In this document: positions 7,882-15,104 of the stretch, one piece after another
How the letters are laid out: every line of letters begins with the position of its first letter
How positions within the stretch are numbered: position 1 is the first letter of the stretch
Assembly (NCBI GenBank): GCA_026996935.1
Contig: JALWJW010000128.1
Coordinates: 1 to 19,483 of the forward strand
Origin: Hyphomicrobiales bacterium
GTDB lineage: Bacteria; Pseudomonadota; Alphaproteobacteria; Rhizobiales; Aestuariivirgaceae
Length of the DNA: 19,483 nt
Direction of reading: 5' to 3'
The notes under the pieces: model-generated
Seen by the model: the letters and a program-made list of their open reading frames with translations, nothing else
Told to the model about the DNA's origin: nothing
The model's database searches: none
Program-made: the position numbers and the translations under genes

Positions 7882-7919
7882 AAACCGCTGGTTCCTTATG
7901 GAATTAGCGGTTTTTTTTT
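7882..7919 (+). terminator. Strong Rho-independent terminator with no obvious large gene upstream
   Basis: A 14-bp stem (7882-7895 with 7900-7913, AAACCGCT outer part and GGTTCC/GGAATT inner part including two G-T pairs) is capped by TTAT and followed by a run of nine T (7911-7919). The T run is on the plus strand only, so it ends a plus-strand transcript from the 7557-7880 region. It does not end yjbQ, which runs the other way. Confidence 0.85.
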
Positions 7920-8029
7920 GGTTTTAGACATTATGGTTTTAATGACGAAAGTGCTGTTTTGAAACTCGCCCTCAAAACGCGCCACTTACGATGTGTTGCA
8001 GTTGCTTTGGGGTTTGTAAATAACAACGC

Positions 8030-8452
8030 TCAGGCACTGGTGCCCATAAAGTGCAGTACCAGTTTGCGCGTGTGCGGAGCATCACGATGCTCAAGTAAAT
8101 ATATCCCCTGCCAGGTGCCAAGGCTCATTTGTCCGTTCATAACCGGAATGGTCAGGCTGGTCGATGTGATCGCGGCTTTAATATGGGCGGGCATATCATC
8201 TGGCCCTTCACACGAATGGCGATAATGCGAACTTTGCGGGGCTAATTGGTCCAGCGCATCGGTGAGGTCGCGTTGAACATCGCTGTCGGCATTTTCCTGA
8301 ATGGTGAGCGAAGCTGAGGTATGGCGCACGAACACCGTCAATAAGCCATTCCCGCAATCAGCATTGCCCAACCAGTTATCAATGGCTCTTGTGGCCTCAT
8401 AACACCCTTGTCCGCGTGTTGACAGGGCGAGTTCAAACATTTCCTGTTTCAT
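8030..8452 (-). CDS. yjbQ: YjbQ / UPF0047 family protein
   Basis: A 140-residue protein of the YjbQ/UPF0047 family (secondary thiamine-phosphate synthase-like in current naming; true cellular role unsettled). Family signatures are intact. HTSASLTIQENADSDVQRDL (44-63) includes H44, N54 and D56. H79 precedes EGPDDMPAHIK (82-92), and GTWQGIYLLEHRD (112-124) lies near the C-terminus. These conserved His, Asp and Glu residues form a metal-like pocket in known structures of the family. Length is typical. The start codon overlaps the stop of the upstream crotonase gene as ATGA (8449-8452), so the two are translationally coupled. That operon partner is unusual and gives little direct hint of function. 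No clear minus-strand terminator follows. Confidence 0.93.
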   Translation of the reverse strand: MKQEMFELALSTRGQGCYEATRAIDNWLGNADCGNGLLTVFVRHTSASLTIQENADSDVQRDLTDALDQLAPQSSHYRHSCEGPDDMPAHIKAAITSTSLTIPVMNGQMSLGTWQGIYLLEHRDAPHTRKLVLHFMGTSA

Positions 8453-9285
8453 TTTATCAGTTTCTTTTTGCCTGCAAGGTTCTCAAAACTTGCGGTTTGT
8501 TTTTTCATTTGTGCCCCGATTGCCGCTTTGACATCATCTTGTGAGAACATACCGGCCTGCCAAACTGCAACACGATCAAGCGTGTCTTGTATGCTGTGTT
8601 CATCGGCATAATTCATCATTTCTTTTGAGCTCCAAATCGCCATGGGAGATTTAGCCGCAATGACGGCTGCAATTTTCATCACACTTTCAATTAACTCTTC
8701 ATGGGTTTCAAACACCCCATTTAACAACCCGACTTGTTCGGCCCGTTTTGCTTTAAGTGGTGCACCTGTAAAAGCCATTTCGCGTGCAATGCCATTGGGC
8801 ACCACATGTTGCAAGCGTGGTATGGTGCCAACATCGGCCATCATGCCAATATTGATTTCATGCAAGGTGAAAAAGGCCTCCTGCGTGGCATAGCGCATAT
8901 CGCACGCGGTTATCAGGTCAAGGCCGGCCCCGATGCACCCGCCTTGCACCGCGGCAATAACAGGCAGTTTTGATTGGCGAAGCGGGGTGAAAGTTTGTTG
9001 CAGGGTTTTGACCAGTTCCATAAAGCCTGCATTTTGCCGCGCCGGTTCTTTGTTTGCCGATTTTTCAAAGCTGGCAAATACACCAAGGTCCATCCCGGCG
9101 GTAAAGTGTTTGCCCGTTGATGAAATTACCATGACCCGCATATCGCTGTTTTGGTTTATCGTTTCAATGGCCAATGGAAATTCGCGCCATAAATCAATGG
9201 TAAAACTGTTTAATTCTTTGGGGCGGTTTAGTTGAATGTGAGCAATTTGGTTTTCCATTGTAAGGTTAAAGCAGGTCCAGTTCAT
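8449..9285 (-). CDS. Crotonase-family enzyme with a dienoyl-CoA isomerase active site
   Basis: A 278-residue enoyl-CoA hydratase/isomerase superfamily enzyme of fatty-acid degradation. The oxyanion-hole segments are present: GKHFTAGMDL (first) and VQGGCIGAGLDL (second). Residues D123, E143 and D151 (in GLDLITACD and HEINIGMMADVGT) match in identity and in spacing (20 and 28 residues) the Asp-Glu-Asp set D176/E196/D204 of rat peroxisomal delta3,5-delta2,4-dienoyl-CoA isomerase. It therefore probably isomerises 3,5-dienoyl-CoA produced from odd-positioned double bonds. The first in-frame start is GTG at 9289-9291, but AGGA is only one base from it. The ATG at 9283-9285 has proper seven-base spacing and is preferred. 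The stop overlaps the yjbQ start. No other beta-oxidation gene is nearby. Confidence 0.9.
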   Translation of the reverse strand: MNWTCFNLTMENQIAHIQLNRPKELNSFTIDLWREFPLAIETINQNSDMRVMVISSTGKHFTAGMDLGVFASFEKSANKEPARQNAGFMELVKTLQQTFTPLRQSKLPVIAAVQGGCIGAGLDLITACDMRYATQEAFFTLHEINIGMMADVGTIPRLQHVVPNGIAREMAFTGAPLKAKRAEQVGLLNGVFETHEELIESVMKIAAVIAAKSPMAIWSSKEMMNYADEHSIQDTLDRVAVWQAGMFSQDDVKAAIGAQMKKQTASFENLAGKKKLIK

Positions 9286-9397
9286 CGTCACATCCTATTT
9301 TTAAATAAAAACTTTACGTAGATTCTAAATCTTAAAATCGTCTTGAACAATCAAATTGTTGCCCAAGTTGGGTCAATTATTTGCCCTTGTCCACGTG

Positions 9398-9557
9398 CAT
9401 CTTGTGTTTGTCAGCGCGGCACACAAGCTGCAAGCTGATACAAAGATGAGGGGATTCATCTTCAAACAGTTAAACGAATTAGACTTGCGCAGGTTCTTAT
9501 CGCCGTCCCGAATCTGTGTAAGGCTAACCCGCCCGTCCAGTCGACGGGCGGGATTTT
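9398..9557 (+). ncRNA. Candidate structured RNA upstream of the ABC transporter operon
   Basis: The 480-base gap between the crotonase and the transporter operon holds several nested inverted repeats on one side. A long imperfect hairpin spans 9398-9448: CATCTT/AAGATG, TGT/ACA, CAGC/GCTG and GCGGC/GCTGC around an ACACAA loop. An alternative hairpin AAGATGA/TCATCTT (9443-9449 with 9456-9462) shares the AAGATG strand, so the two cannot form together. A G/C-rich terminator-like hairpin follows at 9528-9552. This could be an independent small RNA or a leader with switch-like folding for the genes beginning at 9769. No known riboswitch core or RNA family is recognised, and no convincing promoter was found for it. 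No coding frame in this stretch looks real. Confidence 0.35.
9528..9557 (+). terminator. G/C-rich terminator-like hairpin
   Basis: A perfect 10-bp stem CCCGCCCGTC / GACGGGCGGG (9528-9537 and 9543-9552) with a five-base loop is followed by ATTTTG. The stem is very stable but the T tract is short, so termination may be partial. The minus-strand side has no T run. It ends whatever plus-strand RNA is made from 9300-9527. Confidence 0.55.
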
Positions 9558-9657
9558 GCTGTTTAATGCACATCGCACTTTATTGAAATAAACTTTAGTA
9601 TAGACTCGCTATTTAAATTGGGTTTATTTGTAAGAATCGTTACGCAACGAGTTGCCT

Positions 9658-9686
9658 TTGTTGATTTTCGCATTTAAGGTTATGAT
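9658..9686 (+). promoter_or_regulatory. Candidate promoter of the amino-acid ABC transporter operon
   Basis: TTGTTG (9658-9663) and TATGAT (9681-9686) are 17 bases apart; the -10 box matches at five of six positions. Transcription would start near 9693. The leader begins with an inverted repeat GGTCAG / CTGACC (9691-9696 and 9719-9724), and a short palindrome GCAAC-GA-GTTGC (9644-9655) lies just upstream of the -35 box. Either could be a regulator site, but neither matches an operator I can name. Confidence 0.45.
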
Positions 9687-9768
9687 AGCTGGTCAGTATA
9701 CGTCATTTTGAACGCGGTCTGACCGTCTGTCTGTATAAAAACAAGTTTAAAATCAGGGAATTCAGAAA

Positions 9769-10536
9769 ATGAAAATTTTAAAAGCAATAGCCATTGCCGG
9801 CGTCGCTTTAACTGCGCTGTCAGCAACTGCATCTGCAGATATGAAAATTCGCATCGGTACCGAAGGGGCTTACCCTCCATTTAACTTCAAAGACGCATCA
9901 GGTAAATTGCAGGGCTTTGATATTGATATCGCCAAAGCATTGTGTGCAGAAATGAAAGCTGAATGTACTTTCGTTGCCCAGGATTGGGATGGAATTATCC
10001 CTGCTTTACTGGCCAAAAAATATGACGCAATTGTCGCCTCAATGTCGATCACCGATGAGCGCAAAAAGAAAGTTGATTTTACCGATAAATACTATTCAAC
10101 ACCGGCTAAATTTATCGTTGATAAAAAGTCCGGCATTACAAAAGTTGATCCAGAGTCTTTAAAGGGCAAGATTATCGGGACGCAAGGCTCAACGATTCAT
10201 TCCAACTATTTGGAAGATCTCTATAAAGGCTCAACCATTAAATTGTATAAAACGCAAGACGAAGCCAATGCAGATTTAGCCTCTGGTCGCTTAGATGCTG
10301 TGCTTGCTGATAGCGCAGTGCTACTTGAGTGGTTAAAGAAAAAAGAAGGGGCATGTTGCAAGTTTACCGGCCCTGGCTTTAACGACCCAAAATACTTTGG
10401 CGTTGGTGCTGGCATCGCAGTTCGTAAAGGCGATGATAAATTACGTGAAGGCTTCAACAAAGCAATCGCGGCTATTTTAGCAAATGGCACCTACAAAAAA
10501 ATCAACGATAAATATTTCCCGTTCAACGTATATTAA
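9769..10536 (+). CDS. Basic amino-acid ABC transporter substrate-binding protein (HisJ/ArgT-like)
   Basis: A 255-residue periplasmic solute-binding protein of family 3, close in sequence to HisJ and LAO-binding protein (histidine, lysine, arginine, ornithine). A Sec signal peptide occupies residues 1-23, with cleavage expected after SATASA. The mature protein shows RIGTEGAYPPFNF, GFDIDIAKALC, LLAKKYDAIVASMSITDERK, VDFTDKYY and the C-terminal FGVGAGIAVRKGDDKLREGF and NDKYFPFNVY, all in the order found in HisJ. The start ATG has AGGGA at about nine bases. It is first in an operon with two permease genes. A strong hairpin terminator lies between it and them, which would let the binding protein be made in excess. 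The exact ligand among basic amino acids is inferred only from similarity. Confidence 0.93.
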   Translation: MKILKAIAIAGVALTALSATASADMKIRIGTEGAYPPFNFKDASGKLQGFDIDIAKALCAEMKAECTFVAQDWDGIIPALLAKKYDAIVASMSITDERKKKVDFTDKYYSTPAKFIVDKKSGITKVDPESLKGKIIGTQGSTIHSNYLEDLYKGSTIKLYKTQDEANADLASGRLDAVLADSAVLLEWLKKKEGACCKFTGPGFNDPKYFGVGAGIAVRKGDDKLREGFNKAIAAILANGTYKKINDKYFPFNVY

Positions 10537-10582
10537 GTTGGGGTTTAATGGCGCTTAGTCATTGATTTGTTGACAAGATGTG

Positions 10583-10615
10583 ACCCGACAACCTTTACTG
10601 GTTGTCGGGTTTTTT
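10583..10615 (+). terminator. Intra-operon terminator after the substrate-binding gene
   Basis: An 11-bp perfect stem (ACCCGACAACC / GGTTGTCGGGT, 10583-10593 and 10600-10610) with a six-base loop runs into six T. It lies 47 bases after the stop of the binding-protein gene and 40 bases before the first permease. Partial read-through here would give more binding protein than permease. Complete termination would require a separate permease promoter, which I do not see. Confidence 0.88.
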
Positions 10616-10655
10616 GATTCTGTATTAAAACCCAAGGCTGGAAACTGGGAACGGC

Positions 10656-11369
10656 ATGGAACAATATCTTCAATATTTGTCTTTTGGCAATGATGGCTGG
10701 GGCGATGAGCTGCTTTATGGTTTATTACTGACTTTACGACTATTCATTGTCACTTTACCTATCGGATTGGTTCTAGGTTTTTTGATTGCTCTGGCAAAGC
10801 GTTCAGAAAAAAAATGGCTTTCGCTCGCCGCCAATGTTTACACCACCGTTTTTCGCGGAGTGCCGGAGCTTTTAACATTGTTCATCATTTTTTATGGTGG
10901 GCAAATGTTCCTGCAATTCATTGCTGAATTTTTTGTTGATGACATCAGGGTGGATTTAAGCGCGTTTCTTGCCGGCGTTATTGCGCTCGGATTTGTTTTT
11001 TCCGCTTATGCCAGTGAGGTGTTTTTGTCCGCAATGAATTCTGTGCCAGATGGACAGTCAGAAGCAGCAAGATCAATGGGGATGAGCTGGTTGCGCACCA
11101 TGCAAAAAGTTATCTTTCCTCAGATTGTCCGTCATGCATTGCCTGGCCTGTCAAATCTGACATTGATTCTACAAAAAGATACAGCGCTCGTTTCCATTTT
11201 GGCCCTTAATGAATTGTTGCGTCAAACCCAGGTTGCCGTTGGTAACACCAAAGAGCCAATCCTTTTTTATTCTGTTGCCTGTGGTCTTTATGTTCTGCTG
11301 GCCTTTTTGACCTCGATCTTTTTCAAACAGGTAGAGAGCTGGGCAAATCGCGGTGAGGGAAGGGCATAA
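10656..11369 (+). CDS. Amino-acid ABC transporter permease (HisQ/ArtQ-like)
   Basis: A 237-residue inner-membrane permease subunit of a polar amino-acid importer. About five hydrophobic segments are seen (near 20-47, 60-82, 103-125, 155-185 and 205-230). The N-terminal FRGVPELLTLFIIFYGG matches the HisM/HisQ family signature. The EAA loop EAARSMGMS (136-144), continuing through KVIFPQIVRHALPG, contacts the ATPase. Length is typical. The ATG at 10656 is preceded by GGGA; the next permease starts three bases after its stop. It should pair with the product of 11373-12065 to form the membrane channel. No ATPase gene is encoded next to them in this window. Confidence 0.93.
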   Translation: MEQYLQYLSFGNDGWGDELLYGLLLTLRLFIVTLPIGLVLGFLIALAKRSEKKWLSLAANVYTTVFRGVPELLTLFIIFYGGQMFLQFIAEFFVDDIRVDLSAFLAGVIALGFVFSAYASEVFLSAMNSVPDGQSEAARSMGMSWLRTMQKVIFPQIVRHALPGLSNLTLILQKDTALVSILALNELLRQTQVAVGNTKEPILFYSVACGLYVLLAFLTSIFFKQVESWANRGEGRA

Positions 11370-11372
11370 ATC

Positions 11373-12065
11373 ATGGATATGGAACTCTTTATAAAGTATG
11401 GGCCCAGAATTCTTCACGGCCTTTGGGTGACATTGGAACTGGTTGGTATTTCATTGGCAATCGGGGCAGTGTTGTCTTTACCAATTGCCATGGCGCGACT
11501 GTCTAAGCATAAATTCTTAAATGCCATTTCATATGGTTATGTATATTTTTTCCGCGGGTCACCACTCATTGCTCAATTATATTTGGTCTATTATGGTGCA
11601 GGCCAATTGCGTTGGGAGCTTCAGGATATTGGCCTGTGGTGGTTTTTCCGCGATGCATGGTATTGTACCATCACCGTCTTTGCCCTCAATACAGCCGCCT
11701 ATCAGGCAGAAATATTGCGTGGCGGTATTCTAGGTGTACCCAAAGGCCAGCTTGAAGCAGCTCAGGCGTTGGGGCTTAAACCGCTTGTAACCTTTTTCAA
11801 AATTACTCTTCCACAAGCCATGGTCGCCTCATTGCGCCCTTATGGCAACGAAGTCATTTTAATGATTAAAGGCTCAGCGATTGCCAGCGTAGTGACGATT
11901 TTTGATTTAATGGGTGAAACCAAACTGGCCTTTTCTCGCACTTTTGATTTAGAGGTCTATTTCATTGCAGCATTGTTGTATTTGGCGGTGGTAGAAATTA
12001 TTCGCTTTACCTGGGAGCGCATGGATAACCGCTTAACGCGTCATCTGCGACCTGCAAATGAATGA
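11373..12065 (+). CDS. Amino-acid ABC transporter permease (HisM/ArtM-like)
   Basis: A 230-residue inner-membrane permease, the second channel subunit of the basic amino-acid importer. The family signature FRGSPLIAQLYLVYYG is at 60-75. The EAA loop EAAQALGLK (128-136) is followed by KITLPQAMVASLRPYGNE. It starts three bases after the previous permease gene, with GAGGGAAGGG inside that gene's 3' end as ribosome site. A second ATG two codons in (11379) is possible. After its stop the operon ends: 152 bases with only weak hairpins lead to rmuC. The cognate ATP-binding subunit (HisP/ArtP type) that normally follows is missing here and must come from elsewhere or be shared. Confidence 0.93.
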   Translation: MDMELFIKYGPRILHGLWVTLELVGISLAIGAVLSLPIAMARLSKHKFLNAISYGYVYFFRGSPLIAQLYLVYYGAGQLRWELQDIGLWWFFRDAWYCTITVFALNTAAYQAEILRGGILGVPKGQLEAAQALGLKPLVTFFKITLPQAMVASLRPYGNEVILMIKGSAIASVVTIFDLMGETKLAFSRTFDLEVYFIAALLYLAVVEIIRFTWERMDNRLTRHLRPANE

Positions 12066-12217
12066 TTAAGAATCGAATGATGGATTCTGATTATAGAGTG
12101 CGTTGCGTTTAGTTGAGTTCGATTCAACGCGCCACATGCCAGATGTTCTTGTTTTGATCTGTACTTTCAGGCGAATCGACATTAAACTCTCAAGCCAACT
12201 TAAAGGTGTGAAGTTTC

Positions 12218-13396
12218 ATGGATTTTTCTGACGTTGTTATGGTCGTGGGTGATCAGCCCATCATTCTCATGGATTTAGTGATAGGCGCAGGTGTTTTAAC
12301 GCTAGCGATGTTGCTGGTTATTCTCATTGTCGTGTGGCGTGCTGGCGGGCGGCGCAATGATGAAGTGATTTCAGCACAGCGCCGCGCCAGTGAACTTGAA
12401 ACAAGATTGTCAGAACTTGCAGGCCAGCTTAAGAATTTTTCTGAAACCACCGCCGCCCGCGAGGCGCAGATGGCGCGTAATCTTGATGAGCGACTTGATA
12501 AAGTATCCCATCGTTTAGGTGAAGGCTTACACAGCACCTCAGAACGCACCACCAAGTCTTTGCAACATTTATATGAGCGTCTGGCGGTAATTGATACAGC
12601 CCAGCAAAAAATCACCACGCTGTCTGATGAAATGCTTTCTTTGAAAGACATTCTATCTAATAAACAAACCCGCGGTGCATATGGGCAGGCTCGCATGGAG
12701 GCCATTATTCGCGATGGTTTACACTCAACAGCGTATCGTTTTCAGGGGACATTATCCAACGGTAAGCGCCCTGATTGTCTCATTCGTTTACCTGAGAATG
12801 AAATGGAAATTGTGGTTGATTCAAAATTCCCCCTTGAAGGCTTTAATGCCCTGAAAGCAGCCCAAACTGACCAGGAAAAATTAGAAGCCGAACGGCAATT
12901 GCGCCGCGATGTGCTTTATCACGTCAAAGATATCGCAGCAAAATATTTGATTTCGGGTGAAACCCATGAAACCGCCGTGATGTTTGTGCCTTCTGAATCT
13001 GTTTACGCTGATCTGCATGAAAATTTTGAAGACGTGATTCAAAAAGCCCATCGCCATCGTGTGATTATTGCTTCGCCAAATGTTTTGATGATGCTGGTGC
13101 AAACCATGCAGGCGTTATTTAAAGATGCACGTATGCGCGAACAGGCCAGCCTGATTCAAAAAGAAGTTGTTATGCTGCTTGAGGATGTTTCACGCTTTCA
13201 GGATCGTCTCGATAAGTTGCAAAACCATTTCCGCATGGCCAATGACGATGTTGATAAATTGGTGATCTCATCAGCAAAAATAAATAAGCGCGGCCAAACC
13301 ATTGAGCAAATGGATTTTGCTGAATCTGAAGATCAGACCCCGCCGGCATTGGATAATCAGAGTTCTTCCACAAAGCCCAAACTGGTTTCGGGATAA
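12218..13396 (+). CDS. rmuC: DNA recombination protein RmuC
   Basis: A 392-residue RmuC-family protein, thought to limit recombination at short inverted repeats and to carry a PD-(D/E)XK nuclease-like domain. A single membrane anchor spans about 16-41. A long coiled coil follows (about 48-145). The RmuC core lies at about 150-345 and contains GAYGQARMEAIIRDGL (E161), RPDCLIRLP (D186) and IVVDSKFPLEGF (D201, K203), the expected catalytic-type residues. The tail after about 365 is polar and probably disordered. Length is in the family range. The ATG at 12218 has AAAGGTG about nine bases upstream. It is a single-gene unit that converges with the vWA gene across the terminator at 13398-13437. Confidence 0.94.
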   Translation: MDFSDVVMVVGDQPIILMDLVIGAGVLTLAMLLVILIVVWRAGGRRNDEVISAQRRASELETRLSELAGQLKNFSETTAAREAQMARNLDERLDKVSHRLGEGLHSTSERTTKSLQHLYERLAVIDTAQQKITTLSDEMLSLKDILSNKQTRGAYGQARMEAIIRDGLHSTAYRFQGTLSNGKRPDCLIRLPENEMEIVVDSKFPLEGFNALKAAQTDQEKLEAERQLRRDVLYHVKDIAAKYLISGETHETAVMFVPSESVYADLHENFEDVIQKAHRHRVIIASPNVLMMLVQTMQALFKDARMREQASLIQKEVVMLLEDVSRFQDRLDKLQNHFRMANDDVDKLVISSAKINKRGQTIEQMDFAESEDQTPPALDNQSSSTKPKLVSG

Positions 13397-13397
13397 C

Positions 13398-13437
13398 AAA
13401 AAACGCCGAGCGACAAATGCTCGACGTTGTTTCATTT
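13398..13437. terminator. Two-way terminator between rmuC and the vWA gene
   Basis: A 10-base stem with one mismatch (AACGCCGAGC 13402-13411 with GCTCGACGTT 13419-13428) is flanked on the left by six A, which read as six T on the minus strand. On the right lies a T-rich stretch (GTTTCATTTTT). It therefore serves minus-strand transcription best and plus-strand transcription moderately. Confidence 0.8.
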
Positions 13438-13467
13438 TTAGGGGCCTGCCCATGTTGTGCCGGATGT

Positions 13468-14895
13468 TTATTGTGAAATAAACAAAGTAACCAGAGATTT
13501 TCCAATCTTATCAAATGCAGCAGCAAGAGCAGCGCTATCACTGGCATCAAAATAGTAATTACTATTGGTTGCGCAATTACGCATCATGGTTTTTGTCGCC
13601 GGGTCCGTAACATTAAAGGTCACAGTATAAACCCGAATTTTTTCAGCGCCAGTACCATCATTCTTGATATTCTGGCAAAGTTTTTTTGTAAGACGGTTGG
13701 CTTCGGTGCCATTATTGATATCGTGTTTGGGATAGCTGGGTGAAACGGTGTTTTCTCCATCTGTCATCAACACGATTGCTTTGGTATAGTTGTCGTCTTT
13801 CATCTCGGTTTTTGTCACGCCATCAGTGATCGGCACATCGCTTGAGATTAAACGCCAGCCCCACATTAAGCCGGCAGGAATATAAGTCGCATTTCCATCA
13901 GCGGTCATATTGTCGATTTCTGCTTTGATATCAGTTTTGCTGTCTGTAAGCGGGGTAAACTCACGTGGACATTGATTGACGTTCAAAAGACCGGGGATTT
14001 TTGAACCAGGGTTTGTATCTTGAATGTTCAAAGGGTTTGCACGTGAGCCAACACAACCATGCCAGCGATGGCGCTGAATCCATGTGCCACCTGCACGCCA
14101 CTGCCGCGGACCGCGAACAATATTGCTGCAAACATTAACATCATAGGTGTACGCCACACCATCGCGATAACCTGTGCGGGTTTCGGTGCGACAGCCTGAA
14201 CGAGAAATAACAGGGCGATACCAGTAACCAGAGTAATGACGTGTCTGATCATAGTCGGCAGGAACATCAGCCCATGGCGCATTGCGCCGGCTCATGCCAA
14301 TATTGACATATTGCGCAAATGGCACCAGACCGATTTTCAGCTCACTGGAAGGGCCTTTATTATCATGTAATTTATTAACCAGCGTATGCGCCGCATTTTT
14401 AAGGGCAGCCATTTTGCCGTCAGCGGCCATAGAATAGGTGTTGTCTAAAATCAGAGCCACTTCAAGGTTGCCATAACTGTTCTTGATAAAAGTTTCAGCA
14501 CCCAGATCAAGCTGGTTATAACCAACCAGCCCCATAAAGCTGGTTTTCAATTTACCTTTTGCTTTAACCTGTAAACCTGTTGTACCGATTTTATTGATAG
14601 TGATGCTGTCAAGAGAGGTCAGAGCATCATTGGCACCGTTCTTTTTGAGATAATTAACAACAAGAGCACGCATATCGGCATTGCTCATATCGGTGTCATA
14701 TCCTGCCGCCAATGCCGCATTATCAACAGCAGCCTGCAAGTTTGCATCTGCGCGAGACGCTTTTGCATAGTCAATAGCAGAACCTGCCGCGATAGCCATT
14801 GGAATAGCAGAAATAGCAAAAGTAATTCCTACATTACCTTTTACATTTTTGGCGAATTTTTTGGTAAATTGACTAGCTTTGTTAAAAATAGACAT
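13468..14895 (-). CDS. TadE/TadG-like pilus-assembly protein with von Willebrand A domain
   Basis: A 475-residue protein of the TadG-like group. The N-terminus has a pilin-like membrane segment (about 20-42, GNVGITFAISAIPMAIAAGS) followed by DYAKASRADANLQAAVDNAA, the usual TadE/TadG beginning that exports the rest across the membrane. A von Willebrand A domain starts at about 146 (VALILDNTYSMA) and ends near the C-terminus. Its metal site (MIDAS) has D151, T153 and S155 in place of DxSxS, a threonine near 337 and D379 (LMTDGEN). A long insertion at about 200-312 is rich in Arg, Tyr, Trp and Cys (C235, C256, C281, C309) and could form disulfides outside the cytoplasm. The frame extends 44 codons further upstream, but the ATG at 14893-14895 has AGAGAGG at good spacing and begins the conserved part. 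No other tad gene is nearby. Confidence 0.88.
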   Translation of the reverse strand: MSIFNKASQFTKKFAKNVKGNVGITFAISAIPMAIAAGSAIDYAKASRADANLQAAVDNAALAAGYDTDMSNADMRALVVNYLKKNGANDALTSLDSITINKIGTTGLQVKAKGKLKTSFMGLVGYNQLDLGAETFIKNSYGNLEVALILDNTYSMAADGKMAALKNAAHTLVNKLHDNKGPSSELKIGLVPFAQYVNIGMSRRNAPWADVPADYDQTRHYSGYWYRPVISRSGCRTETRTGYRDGVAYTYDVNVCSNIVRGPRQWRAGGTWIQRHRWHGCVGSRANPLNIQDTNPGSKIPGLLNVNQCPREFTPLTDSKTDIKAEIDNMTADGNATYIPAGLMWGWRLISSDVPITDGVTKTEMKDDNYTKAIVLMTDGENTVSPSYPKHDINNGTEANRLTKKLCQNIKNDGTGAEKIRVYTVTFNVTDPATKTMMRNCATNSNYYFDASDSAALAAAFDKIGKSLVTLFISQ

Positions 14896-15104
14896 TTTGG
14901 CCTCTCTCTGGTCTTTCAGATTTCCGTGTCCATTTGATTGGTTCATTTTGGAACGGGTTGTTAGTTTCTGAAATACACAGAGCAAGGCGCGGTCCAGCCG
15001 TGCCACTTTGCCCAAAATGCAGAGCAAAGATGATTTTAACGGTTAAAAAAGGATTAACAGTGAGTCAAAATGGATCATTTAAGGGAGTTAATGCCATAAA
15101 TGCC

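Larger units (their letters stand above)
7713..7919 (+). ncRNA. Candidate small RNA with an exposed anti-Shine-Dalgarno-like motif
   Basis: The 470-base gap between the response-regulator start and yjbQ holds a plus-strand unit. In order it contains a promoter-like pair, a hairpin CAGCGTT/AACGCTG (7827-7833 and 7847-7853) with a 13-base loop, an unpaired pyrimidine stretch with CTTCCTCCC (7866-7874), and a long terminator hairpin. Several alphaproteobacterial trans-acting small RNAs carry CCUCC-type motifs that pair with ribosome-binding sites, and the layout fits that scheme. A 43-codon reading frame (7723-7854) overlaps it, so the transcript could instead be a small mRNA or do both jobs. 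No specific known RNA family is recognised. The 110 bases from 7920 to 8029 show nothing further. Confidence 0.4.

Noticed and set aside
9373..9586. Open frames on both strands in the gap before the ABC operon
   Set aside because: They overlap the strong inverted repeats and the terminator-like stem, lack ribosome sites and give no recognisable protein.
12066..12217. Inverted repeats after the second permease (GCGTTG/CAACGC at 12100-12130 and AGAATC/GATTCT nearby) as terminator
   Set aside because: Stems are short and lack a following T run on either strand.
14896..15027. 44-codon N-terminal extension of the vWA protein
   Set aside because: The pilin-like leader starts at the internal ATG with AGAGAGG; the extension has no family features.
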